Source: Paenibacillus paeoniae
Lineage (GTDB): Bacteria > Bacillota > Bacilli > Paenibacillales > Paenibacillaceae
Direction: 5' to 3'
Assembly: GCF_003388735.1 (NCBI RefSeq)
Contig: NZ_QUBQ01000008.1
Span: forward strand, 62,001 to 126,000
Length of the DNA: 64,000 bases
Position numbers and translations under genes: made by a program. Positions 22,473 through 30,999 of this stretch are shown here, in pieces. Below the pieces are notes generated by a model. The model was given only the letters and a program-made list of their open reading frames with translations, did no database searches and was not told the DNA's origin. Position 1 is the stretch's first letter; each line of letters opens with the position of its first letter.

Positions 22473-25400
22473 GTGATAAAGATGAGCAAAGGCTTTTCCC
22501 GAATACTCGCTATGATGCTCCTGCTCTTCTTGCTGGTGCCAGGCATTGCAGTGAACGCAGCCGGAAACTTGCTAATAAACGGTGATTTTGAAGCTGCAGC
22601 CAGCGAGATGCCGGATGGTTGGAAGACGGAAGCATGGATCGACGACAGTGGCGTAACCCAATACGGAATCGATCGGAACGTGTTTTATTCAGGGAAACAG
22701 TCTGCGTATATACATAACAGCGGGGACAATCATGCACGCCTGCTGCAACAGGTTAAAGTGAAATCCAAAACGACGTATCGGATCTCCGGTTATGTAAAGA
22801 CGGAGGGGGTAGGCAATCAAGCGACAGGCGCTCATCTGTATGTTGAGGGCGTGGCGGTGCATTATCCTGAATTCCGCGATACGAACGGGACATGGGCACA
22901 TCTGGAATTTTACGGAAAGACGGGCAAGGATCAGAAGGAGATACTGGTTGGCGCAAGTCTTGGAGGCTATGGAAGTCTCCATACAGGCAAGGCCTGGTTC
23001 GATGATCTCAAGGTCGAAAAGGTATCAGAAGCGCCTGACGGCGTCGAGGTCTTCTCGTTGGAGCAGACTGCTTCGGTCGGCGAAGAATCGGATGGACCGC
23101 AGAAGGTGTCTATTCTGGGGATGTTGATTTATACGGGACTCTTCTCTCTATTGTACGCATTCGTGTCCACCAAGCTATTCCGTGACCGGAATTTGCTAGA
23201 ACCGCGTAGAAGTAGTGTATCGACTCTGCTGTGGATTTCCTTTGCTGCGGCTTTGGCTATGCGTATTGTGCTGGCTCTTCGTCATGAAGGATACGCTAAT
23301 GATATTGCCCTGTTCATGTTCTGGTCGGAGCAGGCTGTTCGTGAAGGGCTGGCAGGTTTCTACCATACAGAGATGTTCGTCGATTATCCTCCGGGTTACA
23401 TATACGTCTTGTTTGCCCTGGGTCATATTAAAAGCTGGCTTGGCATAACGGGCGAAGCTGCTGCGTTGCTGTTGTACAAGCTGCCAGCTATTGCGGCGGA
23501 TTTGGGCGCGGCGGTTGTTATCTTCCGGGCCGCAGCCAGAAAGCTGGGCGCTCCTGTGGCGACGGGCCTGGCGATGTTGTGGCTGTTCAATCCGGCCGTC
23601 ATTTTGGACTCCGCCGCATGGGGGCAAGTCGATTCGGTGTTTGCGCTCGTTCTCTCCTTGTCACTGCTTGGGATTGCGGAGAAGCGCTTTGGCAAAGCAG
23701 CCGTTTGGTATGCGATTGCTGCCTTGATCAAGCCGCAAGCTTTCATCTTTATGCCAGTGCTGCTGCTTGCCTTGCTGGCACGCAAGAAATGGAAGAACGT
23801 TGCGGTTACTGCTTATTACGGGTTTGGCACGTTTATTCTGCTTGCCTTGCCTTTCTTCTGGTCGAGCGGAGGACTGAAGGCGTTGTACGAGCTGTATAAG
23901 GGGACATTGTCCTCTTATCCTTATGCGACGTTGAATGCCTTTAATGTATATGCATTAAATGGTGCCAACTGGAAGCCGCTTACGGAAAGCTGGCTGTTCC
24001 TGAACTATCAGCTCTGGGGTACTCTTTTTGTAGTAGTTGCGGTGGCTCTGGCCGTCTGGTTCAGCCTGGCAGGCAAGCGCCGGGAAGGCGAAGACCGGAG
24101 CTTCTTCATCGCGATGACGCTCATTGCTGTCGTGTTCATCCTTGTGACAAAGATGCATGAAAGATACATGTTCCCGATTCTGCTGCTAAGCTTGTTTGCC
24201 TTTATTCAAATGCGGGATCGCCGAATACTGCATATATTCTACGGATTTACAGTTACGAATTTCTTCAATATGAGCTATGTGCTGGAGTACAGCAAGACGA
24301 CAACAAATGTCGTTATGGATGGTGTTGTTTTGCTGGTTTCGATAAGCAACATCGGTTTGCTGCTCTATATGCTTTATGTTGGCTATGACCATTACAAGCG
24401 GGGACGTACGCTTGAGCTCCTTCCGGTAACGGCAGAAGATAAGAAGGAAGCGGATCAGCGTCTACTGACGAGTGTGATACAAGAGCGGGTGACGGGTGAC
24501 AAGAATAAGCGGCTCCTGACGCGCATGGATTGGATCTGGATAGGAGCATTGACGGCTGTTTATGCCGCAGTCGCACTCATCGGTCTCGGTTCTATGAAGG
24601 GGCCGGAGACGCCTTGGCAGCCGTCAAGCAGCGGACAAAGCTTCTATATCGATCTGGGCGAGGAGAAGCATCTGGAGCGGGTTACGACCTTTGGCGGCGT
24701 CGGAACAGGCAAGTTCCGATTGGAGTTCGGACTTCAGCCGGATGAGTGGACGAGTCCGATTGAGGTGGACAATAACCATGTGGCGGTGTTCGCATGGCGC
24801 AGTCAGACCGTTGATCTGACTGCACGCTATGTGAAGCTGACCGCTACGACAACGGGGTTTTCCCTGCACGAGATGGGCATTTATGAAGCGGGAAGCAAAG
24901 TGCCGCTTGAGATCGCCTCGATTCATGACGAACAAGCAGGAGAGCCTAGGAGAGGCAATGTAGCTCAACTATTCGATGAGCAAGACTTGATGATATATGG
25001 GCATAATTATATGAAGGGCAGCTATTTCGACGAGATTTATCATGCTAGAACGGCCTATGAGAATCTGGAAGGCATCGTCGCTTATGAGAATACCCATCCA
25101 CCGCTTGGCAAAATCATCATTGCGCTTGGCATCAAGCTGTTCGGCCTCAATCCGTTCGGATGGCGCATCGCAGGGACACTAATCGGGGTCGCGATGGTTC
25201 CTATTATCTATATGACGGCCAAGCGGCTGTTCGGTCGAACAGCGTACGCTGCTCTTGCAGCGGGTTTGCTAGCCGTGGACTTTATGCACTTCACGCAGAC
25301 GAGAATTTCGACGATTGATGTATATGGTGTTTTCTTTATCATGCTGATGTTCCACTTTATGAACAAATATATGGCACTGAGCTTCTATAGAACTAAGTTG

Positions 25401-26282
25401 CTTGCGACGATGGTGCCGCTCGGTCTCGCTGGCTTGTTCTTCGGGCTTGGCGTTGCGTCGAAATGGATCGTTCTCTACGGTGGAGCAGGTCTGGCCGTTA
25501 TGCTGGGCCTATCACTGTGGGATCGGTACAAGGAATATGCGGCGGCGAAGCGCATGCTTCGACGGAAGGATGATGCCGCTGCGACGTTGGATTCAGATGC
25601 GTTGGGGCGGATCGTATCCGTATTTCCAGTCTATACAATCTGGACGCTGGCTGCTTGTCTGATCTTCTATATCGCGATTCCTGCCGGTATCTACGCTCTC
25701 TCTTACATTCCGGTGTTAACGGTTATGAGCGAGGGATACACGCTTAAGTCGCTGATCGATTACCAAGTGCATATGTACAGCTATCACAGCCATCTGGTGT
25801 CGTCGCATCCTTTCTCCTCCTCTTGGTGGGAGTGGCCGTTCATGAAGCGTCCGGTCTGGTATTATTCTGGCGGCGAGCTGGCGGCGGGAATGAAGTCGAC
25901 GATCGTGGCAATGGGCAATCCGCTGATTTGGTGGACGGGCATTGCGGCGATGCTGGCGACGATGTGGATTAGCATCAAACGCCGCGACAAGCACGTCTAT
26001 ATGTTATGGATCGCCTTCCTGGCACAATATGTACCGTGGATGCTCGTACCGCGTGAGACGTTCCTGTATCATTATTTCGCTATGGTGCCGTTCGTCATTT
26101 TAAGTATCGTTTACTTATTTCAATTGGCGGAGGAGCGCAACCCGAGAATCAAGAAGATTCGGAACGGATTTGTGATTGCCGCTGCTATATTGTTTGTTCT
26201 GTACTACCCTGCGCTATCCGGATTGACAGTACCGATCTGGTATATTGATTTGTTGCGCTGGTTCCCTAGCTGGGTATTTTAA
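22473..26282 (+). CDS. Giant membrane protein with two glycosyltransferase-C modules
   Basis: 1269 residues, GTG start with AAGGA eight bases upstream. Order of parts: signal peptide (1-30); a carbohydrate-binding-like beta sandwich (31-185, LLINGDFEAAASEMPDGW, ending AWFDDLKVEKV); a first multi-pass GT-C module (about 215-660, GYANDIALFMFWSE and VDYPPGYIYVL); a discoidin-like domain (about 710-810, SFYIDLGEEKHLERVTTFGG); and a PMT/GT39-like module (about 843-1269, YFDEIYHARTAYE and THPPLGK). The acidic loop residues after the first helix suit a metal-dependent GT-C enzyme using polyprenyl-phosphate sugars. Substrate is unknown. The three genes after it form a tight operon. Confidence 0.8.
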   Translation: MIKMSKGFSRILAMMLLLFLLVPGIAVNAAGNLLINGDFEAAASEMPDGWKTEAWIDDSGVTQYGIDRNVFYSGKQSAYIHNSGDNHARLLQQVKVKSKTTYRISGYVKTEGVGNQATGAHLYVEGVAVHYPEFRDTNGTWAHLEFYGKTGKDQKEILVGASLGGYGSLHTGKAWFDDLKVEKVSEAPDGVEVFSLEQTASVGEESDGPQKVSILGMLIYTGLFSLLYAFVSTKLFRDRNLLEPRRSSVSTLLWISFAAALAMRIVLALRHEGYANDIALFMFWSEQAVREGLAGFYHTEMFVDYPPGYIYVLFALGHIKSWLGITGEAAALLLYKLPAIAADLGAAVVIFRAAARKLGAPVATGLAMLWLFNPAVILDSAAWGQVDSVFALVLSLSLLGIAEKRFGKAAVWYAIAALIKPQAFIFMPVLLLALLARKKWKNVAVTAYYGFGTFILLALPFFWSSGGLKALYELYKGTLSSYPYATLNAFNVYALNGANWKPLTESWLFLNYQLWGTLFVVVAVALAVWFSLAGKRREGEDRSFFIAMTLIAVVFILVTKMHERYMFPILLLSLFAFIQMRDRRILHIFYGFTVTNFFNMSYVLEYSKTTTNVVMDGVVLLVSISNIGLLLYMLYVGYDHYKRGRTLELLPVTAEDKKEADQRLLTSVIQERVTGDKNKRLLTRMDWIWIGALTAVYAAVALIGLGSMKGPETPWQPSSSGQSFYIDLGEEKHLERVTTFGGVGTGKFRLEFGLQPDEWTSPIEVDNNHVAVFAWRSQTVDLTARYVKLTATTTGFSLHEMGIYEAGSKVPLEIASIHDEQAGEPRRGNVAQLFDEQDLMIYGHNYMKGSYFDEIYHARTAYENLEGIVAYENTHPPLGKIIIALGIKLFGLNPFGWRIAGTLIGVAMVPIIYMTAKRLFGRTAYAALAAGLLAVDFMHFTQTRISTIDVYGVFFIMLMFHFMNKYMALSFYRTKLLATMVPLGLAGLFFGLGVASKWIVLYGGAGLAVMLGLSLWDRYKEYAAAKRMLRRKDDAAATLDSDALGRIVSVFPVYTIWTLAACLIFYIAIPAGIYALSYIPVLTVMSEGYTLKSLIDYQVHMYSYHSHLVSSHPFSSSWWEWPFMKRPVWYYSGGELAAGMKSTIVAMGNPLIWWTGIAAMLATMWISIKRRDKHVYMLWIAFLAQYVPWMLVPRETFLYHYFAMVPFVILSIVYLFQLAEERNPRIKKIRNGFVIAAAILFVLYYPALSGLTVPIWYIDLLRWFPSWVF

Positions 26283-26309
26283 TATGGAGATTAGATGAGG
26301 AGCATCGTC

Positions 26310-27308
26310 ATGGAGAACAAGGTCAAGTATAGCGTTATTGTGCCAATGTATAACGAAGAAGAAGTGATCGAGCATACGTACGGCAGGCTGAAGGAAGTGA
26401 TGGACCGTGCGGACGGGAGATACGAGCTGATCTTCGTTAACGACGGGAGCAAGGATCGCTCCGTAGAGCTGGTGAAATCGTTCAGCGCGAACGACCAGAA
26501 CGTAAGGTTGATTGATTTCTCTCGAAACTTCGGTCATCAAATCGCGATTACGGCCGGCATGGACTATGCGAAGGGCGATGCGGTTGTTGTTATCGATGCG
26601 GACCTGCAGGACCCGCCTGAAGTGATTCTGGACATGATCGCAAAGTGGAAGGATGGCTATGAGGTGGTGTACGGCCGCAGGCTGAAGCGTAAAGGGGAGA
26701 CGCTGTTCAAGAAGCTGACCGCGCTTGCCTTCTACAGGCTCCTGCGCAGCATGACCAATGTGGACATTCCGCTGGATACGGGAGACTTCAGACTTATCGA
26801 CCGCAAAGTATGCGACGTGCTGCGCGGCTTGAAGGAGAAAAACCGCTTTGTCCGGGGCTTGATCAGTTGGATCGGTTTCAAGCAGACAAGCGTCGAATAT
26901 GTGCGCGAGGAGCGGTTCGCGGGAGAAACAAAATATCCGCTGAAAAAAATGATCAGCTTTGCACTGGACGGTATTACAAGCTTCTCCTACAAGCCGCTGA
27001 AAATTGCTACCTATCTCGGTTTTTTCCTGTCGCTAGGGAGCTTCATCTATTTGCTAGTTGTGCTGTACCAGCGCTTGTTCACCGATACGACAGAGACGGG
27101 ATGGACAACAATCGTTGCTCTCAACTTGCTATTCAACGGCATTATCTTGCTCTTGCTCGGCGTGATTGGGGAGTACATTGGTCGTATCTACGATGAATCC
27201 AAGAACCGCCCGCTTTATATTGTTAGGGAAGTCGAGGGATACTCGGAGCAAGCATCAGAAGAAGCAAGGGTCAAAGCCGATGCGGAACGTGCCAAGCAGT
27301 ATGTCTGA
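26310..27308 (+). CDS. Polyprenyl-phosphate glycosyltransferase, GT2 (DPM1/GtrB-like)
   Basis: About 332 residues from the ATG at 26310 (GAGGAG upstream; an ATG at 26295 is possible). The GT-A core has VPMYNEEEVIEHTY, FVNDGSKDRS, the donor site VIDADLQDPPEV and the Gly/Asp segment DTGDFRLIDRKV. Two C-terminal membrane helices (about 235-255 and 270-290) and GRIYDESKNRPLYIV complete the GtrB/DPM plan. It should load a nucleotide sugar onto undecaprenyl phosphate at the inner face of the membrane, giving the donor for the GT-C enzyme upstream. Confidence 0.88.
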   Translation: MENKVKYSVIVPMYNEEEVIEHTYGRLKEVMDRADGRYELIFVNDGSKDRSVELVKSFSANDQNVRLIDFSRNFGHQIAITAGMDYAKGDAVVVIDADLQDPPEVILDMIAKWKDGYEVVYGRRLKRKGETLFKKLTALAFYRLLRSMTNVDIPLDTGDFRLIDRKVCDVLRGLKEKNRFVRGLISWIGFKQTSVEYVREERFAGETKYPLKKMISFALDGITSFSYKPLKIATYLGFFLSLGSFIYLLVVLYQRLFTDTTETGWTTIVALNLLFNGIILLLLGVIGEYIGRIYDESKNRPLYIVREVEGYSEQASEEARVKADAERAKQYV

Positions 27309-27741
27309 TCGAGCCGGAAATCGTTCCATTAAGCAATTTCTTACGTTCAGCATAATCGGCGGACTAAACACACTTATCGATATGGCGGTGTTCACGCTGC
27401 TGATTGTTGTGCATACGCATTATTCAATTGCACAGATAGCGGCTTACGCGGCAGGCATGTTGAATAGTTATATGATGAACAGTATATTTACTTTTCGAAA
27501 CGAAACGGCGGCTAGCGACAAGCGTGGAGGGGTGAGCCGAATGCTTAGGTTCCTTCTTTGGAATTTATGCATGCTGGCTGTATCCTTGCTGCTGCTTGTG
27601 TTTGCAACGGAATGGATCGGGTTGCATGAGCTGGCCGGGAAGGCCATTGTAACCGTGCTTATTGTGGCGTTGAACTTCTACGGAAGCAAGAAGTGGGTGT
27701 TTGCCGGCCGCAAGCCGGTGGAGAGAGGAGGCATGTCATGA
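27280..27741 (+). CDS. GtrA-like membrane protein (probable sugar-lipid flippase)
   Basis: About 153 residues, starting at ATG 27280 (AAGGG upstream) or 27301, overlapping the GT2 gene by 29 or 8 bases. Four hydrophobic helices match GtrA: FLTFSIIGGLNTLIDMAVF, then a second containing AAYAAGMLNSYMMN, the conserved FTFRNE turn, and a final FYGSKKWVF. GtrA proteins are thought to move polyprenyl-phosphate sugars across the membrane. The order GT2-GtrA beside a GT-C enzyme is the usual three-part surface glycosylation kit. Confidence 0.82.
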   Translation: MRNVPSSMSDRAGNRSIKQFLTFSIIGGLNTLIDMAVFTLLIVVHTHYSIAQIAAYAAGMLNSYMMNSIFTFRNETAASDKRGGVSRMLRFLLWNLCMLAVSLLLLVFATEWIGLHELAGKAIVTVLIVALNFYGSKKWVFAGRKPVERGGMS

Positions 27742-28418
27742 AGAGACTGCTATCTTATGGACTCATTATTATCGGTCTGCTTATTATTGTATATCCCCGG
27801 GCTAGCGCATGGCTCGATGACAGGCAGCAGGAGAAGCTGATGGCGCAGTGGGAAGAGAGTGCGGATGACGAGGAGGCGCTGCAGGAAGCTATCGATCAGT
27901 ACGACCGTCTTTCGGCTTTGTTTGCCGAAGCGGAGTCTGATGAGGACAACGCCAGCGCAACACCAGATGCGGTGGAGACGGAGGAGCCAACGGACACGCC
28001 GGAACCTTCCAAGGAGCCACCGAAGCTGAATGCCATTGCTACGATACGGATTCCGAGCATTAAGGTGAACCTGCCCGTACTGGAGGGCGCCACGCAAAAA
28101 AACATGAAATACGCCGCCGCACATTTGACAGAGACGGCCCCAATCGGAGAAGTCGGCAATGCGGCAATTGCTGCGCACCGCATGAGAGCGAAGGGCAAGC
28201 TGTTCAATCGTCTGAATGAGGTGAAGAAAGGCGACAAGATCGTGGTCGAGACAAAAGGCGAGACGTATACCTATGTGGTGACAGGCACGTCTATTGTGGT
28301 GCCTACCGATGTATCTGTCCTCAATTACAATAAGACAGACCGAAGACTGACGTTAATCACTTGCGATCCCGTTGTCGATCCGACTCACCGGCTCATTGTT
28401 CATGCTGAGATGGCATAA
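27738..28418 (+). CDS. Class D sortase
   Basis: 226 residues; ATGA overlap with gtrA and GAGGAGG upstream. One N-terminal membrane helix (5-20) is followed by an acidic, Thr/Pro-rich linker (about 40-95) and the sortase barrel. The catalytic set is H147 (AAHRM), C209 (LITCDP) and R218 (HRLIVH). Sortases cut a sorting signal and attach the protein to the cell wall. Class D enzymes of spore formers often act in sporulating cells. No LPxTG-type substrate is encoded nearby. It shares the operon with the glycosylation genes. Confidence 0.88.
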   Translation: MKRLLSYGLIIIGLLIIVYPRASAWLDDRQQEKLMAQWEESADDEEALQEAIDQYDRLSALFAEAESDEDNASATPDAVETEEPTDTPEPSKEPPKLNAIATIRIPSIKVNLPVLEGATQKNMKYAAAHLTETAPIGEVGNAAIAAHRMRAKGKLFNRLNEVKKGDKIVVETKGETYTYVVTGTSIVVPTDVSVLNYNKTDRRLTLITCDPVVDPTHRLIVHAEMA

Positions 28419-28455
28419 GCCGAAGTTCTAACGCGCCCATTTTACTCCTATACAG

Positions 28456-28484
28456 CACCATCGCTATCCCCCCTTCATATGATA
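28456..28484 (+). promoter_or_regulatory. Sigma-K-like promoter of gerE
   Basis: CACC (28456-28459), 16 bp, CATATGATA (28476-28484), agreeing with the sigma-K pattern AC-N16/17-CATANNNTA. It lies about 60 bp before gerE, which is transcribed by sigma-K in Bacillus subtilis. Confidence 0.6.
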
Positions 28485-28547
28485 AGTTGACTGTATCCCT
28501 TGCCCTTGTTATACCATAAAAACCCGAGCAAGGAGGGGTGACAAATC

Positions 28548-28772
28548 TTGAAGGGAAGCGACCATAAGAGCAAGTTTTTATTGACACATCGTGAACGAGA
28601 GGTATTCGAGCTGTTGGTGCAGGACAAAACGACACGAGACATTGCGCAGCAATTATTCATCAGCGAGAAAACCGTCCGCAATCATATTTCGAATGTTATG
28701 CAGAAATTGAATGTCAAAGGTCGTTCGCAAGCGGTTGTCGAGCTGATTAAGCTTGGGGAGTTACAAATTTAA
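28548..28772 (+). CDS. gerE: GerE, late sporulation transcription factor
   Basis: 74 residues with a TTG start; AAGGAGGGG lies eleven bases upstream. Almost the whole length is a LuxR-type helix-turn-helix: LTHREREVFELLVQDKTT, then IAQQLFISEKTVRNHISNVM, then QKLNVKGRSQAVVELIKLGE. Length and sequence match Bacillus GerE very closely. It controls coat genes in the mother cell after sigma-K activation. A sigma-K-like promoter precedes it. Its place next to the sortase/glycosylation operon hints that the latter is also a late mother-cell function. Confidence 0.95.
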   Translation: MKGSDHKSKFLLTHREREVFELLVQDKTTRDIAQQLFISEKTVRNHISNVMQKLNVKGRSQAVVELIKLGELQI

Positions 28773-28803
28773 CATAGCCAGGTCTCTCCATTCTCGTTTG
28801 TCA

Positions 28804-28878
28804 GGGCTTTTGCCCTTTCTACATGCTAACTATATGATTGTTTTGAAGACAGCATAGCGATATGTTGTCTTTTTTTTG
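28804..28878 (+). terminator. Two hairpins ending gerE transcription
   Basis: AGGGC-TTTT-GCCCT with a short T run (28804-28820) and a stronger one: AAGACAGCATA-GCGA-TATGTTGTCTT followed by T (28846-28878). Confidence 0.75.
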
Positions 28879-28959
28879 CGTGTTTGAAATGATATGAGGA
28901 TGGTTATGAGGTTGCTGAAGTGTGGAAAAGGAGATTAGTAAGAGAACAATAATTGAAAG

Positions 28960-29349
28960 TTAATACCCATAATGAATTTGCATGGTACCAAAGTCGATTT
29001 TACATTTCGTTTTTATCATAAAGTCAACGCCCAGTATGCCGTCAAAACCGTAAGGTTCTTGTATAGAACCCAGCTGAATCGGAAAATCATTTAATACAAA
29101 ATGTTCGATTTGAAGCGTAGGGAGCATCTGTTCATAGCAAATTTCACTTGTCCCGCCTACCCCATACATTCGTTTTGCTGTTCCGTTTATAAAATCTATG
29201 TAAATACCGATCCTGGAGAGTACATCGGTATCAAATACAGTTGCGGCACAGCCCGTATCGAACAGGACGTTTGGTAATATAATCGATTGATTATAGTGAG
29301 TTAATGTCAAAGAGACGATAGGTAAACCATGTTGGAGATGTATGTTCAT
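28960..29349 (-). CDS. Retropepsin-like aspartic protease domain protein
   Basis: 129 residues. The active-site signature LFDTGCAATVF (catalytic D31), the flap-like GVGGTSEICY and the closing FDGILGVDFM place it with the single-domain bacterial retropepsin-like proteins, which work as homodimers. No signal peptide or membrane helix is seen, so it is cytosolic. The start overlaps the end of the upstream 86-residue gene by four bases, so the two are coupled. Substrate is unknown, and proteolysis has not been shown for most relatives. Confidence 0.75.
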   Translation of the reverse strand: MNIHLQHGLPIVSLTLTHYNQSIILPNVLFDTGCAATVFDTDVLSRIGIYIDFINGTAKRMYGVGGTSEICYEQMLPTLQIEHFVLNDFPIQLGSIQEPYGFDGILGVDFMIKTKCKIDFGTMQIHYGY

Positions 29350-29606
29350 GTGCGTTGCCGAACGCCAGAAAAAAATTCTTCGACTACTTCTACATCACTT
29401 CGGCTGGTATGAAATACATAGAGTTCGCGTGTTGGATGCATCTTATGAAAATGTTTGTAACCGCTCCATGCTTCTTGAGGATTTTCATAATCCTGAATAA
29501 CTGACATGTCCTCCAATTGACGTATACGGTTACTTGAGCTTGCTTTAATCGCCTCTACTAGAACAAAACGGCTTGGATGCAGTTCAGTAATTTCTTCCCA
29601 TTTCAT
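29346..29606 (-). CDS. Small protein coupled to the retropepsin-like gene
   Basis: 86 residues from the ATG at 29606 with GAGGTGAGG upstream. It is soluble and mixed alpha/beta (MKWEEITELHPSRFVLVEAI, then HKMHPTRELYVFHTSRSDVE). I do not know a function, but I recall similar short proteins beside retropepsin-like genes in Bacillales. It may be the substrate, partner or regulator of the protease. Nothing suggests DNA binding or secretion. Confidence 0.65.
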   Translation of the reverse strand: MKWEEITELHPSRFVLVEAIKASSSNRIRQLEDMSVIQDYENPQEAWSGYKHFHKMHPTRELYVFHTSRSDVEVVEEFFSGVRQRT

Positions 29607-29615
29607 TAGCCTCAC

Positions 29616-29984
29616 CTCATTTGGAATGTAGTACTTCTATTATAGCATAGTTGTCCAAATTAGACGGAAGCTAGCACACTCAGCTCTATAAGACTCTTTA
29701 GGACGGCATATCCACATGCCGTCTTTTTGAGTATTTCCATACAAGTTTAATCGTTTTTATGACTTTGATAACTATCCGCTACCTCTCATCTTGTCTTTCT
29801 AACAGTTTCCATATTTTACGACAATCGACCTTGTTTTTGTATCAAATTCCGCAAAAAAAGTAACTTCTGTAGTGTAAAAAATCGCGTTCCTCTTATATCG
29901 TTTCGTTCGCAGGCCAGCAGTAGAATGTACATAAGCCGGAAGGAAGCAATCGCCTTCCACTACTACATTCCAGAGGAGGATACC
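29616..29984. other. 369-bp gap before the sugar ABC operon
   Basis: No gene is apparent. It holds the start region of the leftward pair, a terminator at 29702-29728 and the leader of the permease operon, where I found no clear sigma-A promoter or catabolite-response element. Confidence 0.45.
29702..29728 (+). terminator. Strong terminator with no obvious gene before it
   Basis: GACGGCAT and ATGCCGTC form a perfect eight-bp stem with a TTTTT tail on the plus strand. The nearest plus-strand gene upstream, gerE, already has its own terminators. Confidence 0.65.
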
Positions 29985-30965
29985 ATGTCGGGAACAACGA
30001 CGAACAAGCCGCACCCTTCATCTTCGCCAGGGCTGAAATCGCTGAAAAAAACCAATCCCTTTCGCCGCTTTTGGAAGCAGATCGACGTTCAGCTTATGGT
30101 TTTTCCGGGGATATTGTTGGTTTTCGTATTCTCCTATATACCGATGTACGGCGTTCTGACTGCATTTATGGATTACAACGTGTTCACCGCGCATCGGATA
30201 TTCGAGAACCCTTGGGTCGGATTCAAACACTTTGAAGCGTTTTTCAACGCTCCTAACTTTGATCAGATTATGCGGAACACGATTGTGATCAGTTTACTGA
30301 AGTTTTTTATTGGTTTTCCGGCTCCCATCGTGCTGGCGCTCATGTTGAATGAAGTCCGCCACATGGTATTTAAACGAATTGTACAAACGATTACCTATTT
30401 GCCGCACTTTATGTCATGGGTCATTGTAGGCGGTCTGGTGATGTCTCTGTTGTCTACTGACAATGGCAGCGTCAACATCCTGTTGAAAGGAATAGGCGCT
30501 ATTGATGAACCAATCAACTTCCTTTCCTTAAAGGAGTATTTCTGGACCATCCTCATCTCCACAAATGTATGGAAGGAGATCGGCTTCGCTTCCATCGTCT
30601 ATCTGGCCGCTATTGCCGGAGTCGATCCTCATATGTACGAGGCAGCGGAAATTGATGGGGCGAGCAAGCTGAAGCAAATTTTCCACATTACCATACCAAG
30701 CATTATGCCGGTCATTATCATCTTTATGATACTGGCGATGGGCAGCCTGCTGAATGCTGGCTTTGAGGATATCCTCATTTTGGCCTCCAATCCGATTCTG
30801 AGACCTGTGTCCGATGTCCTTGATGTATATGTCTATCGAATTGGGTTGCAGAATCAACGCTATTCATTTGCGGTTGCCATCGGGTTGTTCAAAGCCGTAA
30901 TTAGTGTCGGCTTGCTGACGATGGCCAATTATTTGGCGAGAAAAGCTGGCAGCAGCCTATGGTAG
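29985..30965 (+). CDS. Sugar ABC transporter permease, LplB/YtcP family
   Basis: 326 residues from the ATG at 29985 (GAGGAGG upstream); an in-frame upstream ATG at 29925 has no site. Six membrane helices are expected. The EAA loop that contacts the ATPase reads YEAAEIDGASKLKQIFHITIPS. The family imports oligosaccharides, often from plant or microbial polysaccharide. No ATPase gene is in the cluster, so a shared MsmX/UgpC-type ATPase encoded elsewhere probably serves it. First of two permeases. Confidence 0.9.
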   Translation: MSGTTTNKPHPSSSPGLKSLKKTNPFRRFWKQIDVQLMVFPGILLVFVFSYIPMYGVLTAFMDYNVFTAHRIFENPWVGFKHFEAFFNAPNFDQIMRNTIVISLLKFFIGFPAPIVLALMLNEVRHMVFKRIVQTITYLPHFMSWVIVGGLVMSLLSTDNGSVNILLKGIGAIDEPINFLSLKEYFWTILISTNVWKEIGFASIVYLAAIAGVDPHMYEAAEIDGASKLKQIFHITIPSIMPVIIIFMILAMGSLLNAGFEDILILASNPILRPVSDVLDVYVYRIGLQNQRYSFAVAIGLFKAVISVGLLTMANYLARKAGSSLW

Positions 30966-30999
30966 TGCAATTGATAAATGATCGGGAGGTCGACGGGCC

